Shown: positions 61,927 to 64,000 of the stretch, piece after piece
Layout: each line of letters starts with the position of its first letter
Numbering within the stretch: position 1 is the first letter of the stretch
Assembly: GCA_028293725.1 (NCBI GenBank)
Contig: JAQGOE010000032.1
Span: 1-64,000 of the forward strand
Reading direction: 5' to 3'
Length of the DNA: 64,000 nucleotides
DNA from: Gammaproteobacteria bacterium
GTDB taxonomy: Bacteria; Pseudomonadota; Gammaproteobacteria; Steroidobacterales; Steroidobacteraceae
Notes under the pieces: generated by a model
The model's database searches: none
What the model saw: the letters and a program-made list of their open reading frames with translations, nothing else
Told to the model about the DNA's origin: nothing
Position numbers and translations under genes: made by a program

Positions 61927-63018
61927 TCACACATTGAACCGAAAGTGCATCACATCGCCTTCCTGCGTAACATATTCCTTACCCTCCAGGCGCAGCTTGC
62001 CCACCTCGCGCGCGCCGGCCTCGCCTTTACCAGAGATGTAATCGGCAAACGCAATCACTTCCGCACGAATGAAACCGCGCTCGAAATCGGTGTGAATGAC
62101 GGCCGCCGATTGCGGTGCCGTGGCTCCCGCCCGCACGGTCCAGGCGCGCACTTCCTTTTCCCCTGCCGTGAAAAACGTCTGCAGACCGAGCAGCTTGTAA
62201 GCTCCGCGGATCACGCGATCCAACCCCGGCTCCTTCAAACCCAACTCCGCGAGAAACTCGGCCCGGTCCGCCTCGTCGAGCTGGGCCACCTCGGCCTCGA
62301 TCGCTGCGCACACCGCGACGACGACGGCGCCCTCCCCGGCGGCACGCTTCTCGACAGCAGCCAACAGCGGGTTGTTCACGAAGCCGCTCTCGGAGACGTT
62401 GGCCACGTACATGACGGGCTTCGCAGTCAGCAAACTCAACTCACGAATATCGAGACGCTCCTCGTCGGTGAGCGCGAGCGCCCGTACCGGGCGCGCCTGA
62501 TCGAGTTGCGCCTTGACACGCTCAAACAGCGCACGCTTGCGTACGGCGTCTTTGTCACCGCCCTTGGCAGCCTTCGCGGCGCGATCTACGGCCTTGTCCA
62601 CTGTCTGGAGATCGGCAAGCGCCAATTCCGTGTCAATGATCTCGATGTCGGTGAGAGGATCGACCTTTCCGGCGACATGAATGATGTCGGTGCTTTCGAA
62701 GCAACGCACGACATGCGCGATCGCGTCGACCTCGCGGATGTGCGAAAGGAACTTGTTACCGAGCCCCTCGCCCTGCGAGGCGCCGGCGACGAGACCTGCG
62801 ATATCCACAAACTCGACCGTCGTTGGAACGATCTTCTCGGGATGTACGATCGCGGCGAGTTGCCCCAGCCGCGGGTCGGGCACCGGGACCACGCCGACGT
62901 TGGGGTCGATCGTACAGAAAGGGTAGTTCTCGGCAGCGATCTGCGCGCGCGTCAGCGCGTTGAACAGAGTCGACTTGCCGACATTCGGCAGACCTACGAT
63001 GCCGCACCGGATAGCCAT
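61927..63018 (-). CDS. ychF: Redox-regulated ATPase YchF
   Basis: 363 residues. [18 protein letters not shown] is the P-loop, [21 protein letters not shown] the switch II region, and YVANVSE replaces NKxD, giving ATP specificity. The C-terminal TGS domain has [18 protein letters not shown] and [13 protein letters not shown] conserved Obg-type protein linked to translation and oxidative-stress control. It follows pth by 21 bp. Confidence 0.97.
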   Translation of the reverse strand: MAIRCGIVGLPNVGKSTLFNALTRAQIAAENYPFCTIDPNVGVVPVPDPRLGQLAAIVHPEKIVPTTVEFVDIAGLVAGASQGEGLGNKFLSHIREVDAIAHVVRCFESTDIIHVAGKVDPLTDIEIIDTELALADLQTVDKAVDRAAKAAKGGDKDAVRKRALFERVKAQLDQARPVRALALTDEERLDIRELSLLTAKPVMYVANVSESGFVNNPLLAAVEKRAAGEGAVVVAVCAAIEAEVAQLDEADRAEFLAELGLKEPGLDRVIRGAYKLLGLQTFFTAGEKEVRAWTVRAGATAPQSAAVIHTDFERGFIRAEVIAFADYISGKGEAGAREVGKLRLEGKEYVTQEGDVMHFRFNV

Positions 63019-63039
63019 GTGAGTAAAACGCTCCTGAAT

Positions 63040-63651
63040 CTAAGCAGAGGTCGGCCCGGCGGCGGGTGGAGTATTGCGAGTATGCAGGCGGTTCATCGCC
63101 TTGGGCGCACCTTCGGTGAGCAACGTCGGCACGATATCGATGGCCGCCTGGATGGCCTCGAAAATCTGCCGCTCTTCCTCGGCCTGCGGACGGCCTAACA
63201 CGTAATTGAGTACCGCGGATTTGTCACCCGGATGGCCGATGCCGATGCGCAGGCGCCAGAACGGGTCACCCATCTGCGCGATGATATCCCGCATCCCATT
63301 GTGTCCGCCCGCGCCACCGCCCTGCTTGAGGCGGACGACGCCCGCCGGAAAATCGAGCTCGTCATAAGCGACGAGGATCGACTCGACCGGCACCTTGTAG
63401 AACCCCGCCAGGCTGTGCACAGGACCGCCGCTGCGGTTCATGAAGCCCATCGGCTTCAAGAGCCACAGCTCATCACCACCCACACGGGCGCGGGCCACTT
63501 CCGCGCGGTAACGCGACTCGTTGCGAAACGTCGCCCCGTGGCGCCGGGCGAACTCGTCGAGCAGCCAGAAGCCCGCGTTATGCCGCGTGCGAGCGTATTC
63601 GCTGCCCGGATTGCCGAGCCCGACAATCAGCTTGAGCGGCAGGGCTGACAC
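63040..63651 (-). CDS. pth: Peptidyl-tRNA hydrolase
   Basis: 203 residues. IVGLGNPGSEYARTRHNAGF contains the catalytic His, LLKPMGFMNRSGGPV the conserved Asn, and GGGAGGHNGMRDI the peptidyl-tRNA-binding segment. It releases tRNA from aborted peptidyl-tRNA. It lies between ychF and rplY on the minus strand, the normal order. Confidence 0.97.
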   Translation of the reverse strand: MSALPLKLIVGLGNPGSEYARTRHNAGFWLLDEFARRHGATFRNESRYRAEVARARVGGDELWLLKPMGFMNRSGGPVHSLAGFYKVPVESILVAYDELDFPAGVVRLKQGGGAGGHNGMRDIIAQMGDPFWRLRIGIGHPGDKSAVLNYVLGRPQAEEERQIFEAIQAAIDIVPTLLTEGAPKAMNRLHTRNTPPAAGPTSA

Positions 63652-63685
63652 GATGGCGGTTCAGATCAGAGAAAATTCGCGCGAC

Positions 63686-63712
63686 GGTGGGAGCCGCGAA
63701 TAGGCTCCCACC
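63686..63712 (-). terminator. Possible intrinsic terminator or attenuator after rplY
   Basis: Perfect 10-bp stem GGTGGGAGCC/GGCTCCCACC with a 7-nt loop between rplY and pth. On the minus strand a GAATTTTC stretch follows some 7 bases after the stem, so termination is plausible but may be partial, since pth is normally co-transcribed. Confidence 0.55.
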
Positions 63713-63778
63713 AGCGCAGTAAAAGACACGGAACCAACAGGCGCCAGCCTCGAAACGGCCGGCGCCCGCGAAAGACGG

Positions 63779-64000
63779 CTACTTCTTGCCGCCTTCCTTC
63801 TTGGCCGGAGCGGCCTTCGCGTCGCCACCCTTGGCATCGCCAGCCTTCGCATCCCCGCCCTTGGCGCCAGCGGCCGGCGCGGCAGCGGCTCCAGCCGCGG
63901 GCGCAGCGCCCTCGACCGGTGCAGCAACGGCCTCGGCAACAACGGCCTCCGGCTCCTCCGCACGTGGGCTGTGGATGGAGACGACCGGTGCATTACGGCG
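63779..64000 (-). CDS. rplY: 50S ribosomal protein L25/general stress protein Ctc, C-terminal part
   Basis: The frame entering from the right edge reads RNAPVVSIHSPRAEEPEAVV and then a low-complexity tail of Ala, Gly, Lys and Asp (GGDAKAGDAKGGDAK, ending KKEGGKK). This is the usual C-terminal tail of long (Ctc/TL5-type) L25 proteins, which bind 5S rRNA. The start lies outside the window. Context with pth and ychF supports the call. Confidence 0.85.
   Translation of the reverse strand, partial: RRNAPVVSIHSPRAEEPEAVVAEAVAAPVEGAAPAAGAAAAPAAGAKGGDAKAGDAKGGDAKAAPAKKEGGKK

Noticed and set aside
61945..63198. Long plus-strand frame of 417 residues opposite ychF
   Set aside because: Antisense shadow of a well-recognised gene; no start signal or family features.
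1..64000. CRISPR arrays
   Set aside because: No regularly spaced direct repeats and no cas genes were seen on reading through the window.

Overview
The window looks like the chromosome of a gammaproteobacterium of moderately high GC. The right end carries core genes in the order rplY, pth, ychF (minus strand), an order familiar from Gammaproteobacteria, together with a cytochrome bd oxidase and TonB, FadL and NodT outer-membrane proteins elsewhere. The species cannot be read from the sequence; a Steroidobacter- or Xanthomonadales-like host is only a guess. From about 57.5 kb rightwards the DNA is ordinary: an elongator tRNA-Met, two tandem GntR/UTRA regulators, a REC-GAF-GGDEF-EAL protein, ychF, pth and partial rplY. 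Most of what lies left of the tRNA is accessory DNA.

The main structural result is a set of integrative elements stacked at the 3' end of tRNA-Met(CAT). An intact integrase (56135-57568) runs straight into the tRNA. A 24-bp sequence covering the tRNA 3' end (57511-57534) recurs with one mismatch at 4760-4783, just after a second, related integrase (3356-4606). A third, decayed relative lies at about 1459-1900. These direct repeats delimit an island of about 52.7 kb (4760-57534), with remnants of at least one older element to its left. A second pair of direct repeats of about 245 bp (4817-5058 and 49046-49290) lies inside the island and may delimit a nested element that begins with a broken tyrosine recombinase (5695-6299).

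Island cargo, left to right. (i) 6.4-21.7 kb is a redox and electrophile-stress block: DoxX, pirin, LysR, FMN reductase, WrbA, SnoaL-like exported proteins, FadL-type and phenol-degradation-type outer-membrane proteins, a minus-strand operon (F420-type reductase, SDR, SnoaL, OsmC, alpha/beta hydrolase, acetoacetate decarboxylase, truncated enoyl-CoA hydratase) and a cyanide-insensitive-type cytochrome bd operon. (ii) 22.2-27.1 kb holds a propeller-type sensor kinase, a NarL-type response regulator and an AraC regulator. (iii) 27.3-35.2 kb holds an isochorismatase-like hydrolase, an EmrA-EmrB-NodT tripartite efflux operon, two more pirin genes (one broken and joined to a vapC fragment) and an azoreductase. 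(iv) 35.5-48.9 kb is a minus-strand N-demethylation locus: TonB receptor, Rieske oxygenase, sarcosine oxidase soxBDAG, AraC regulator, MFS transporter and a dimethylglycine-dehydrogenase-like enzyme. (v) 49.2-56 kb is a defence-like cluster: a broken putative nuclease, a DUF262/DUF1524 (GmrSD-like) protein, a frameshifted DUF429 protein and a membrane protein with a cytoplasmic AlbA_2 (Schlafen-type) domain.

Many genes are damaged: frameshifts in pirin, lysR, DUF429, the lipocalin-like gene and the internal integrase; amber codons in a pirin and in the nuclease; an in-frame deletion in an SDR. Several apparently intact enzymes lack catalytic residues. This fits an old, layered island, although a few single-base frameshifts could be assembly errors. 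All function calls come from reading motifs by eye; no searches were run.
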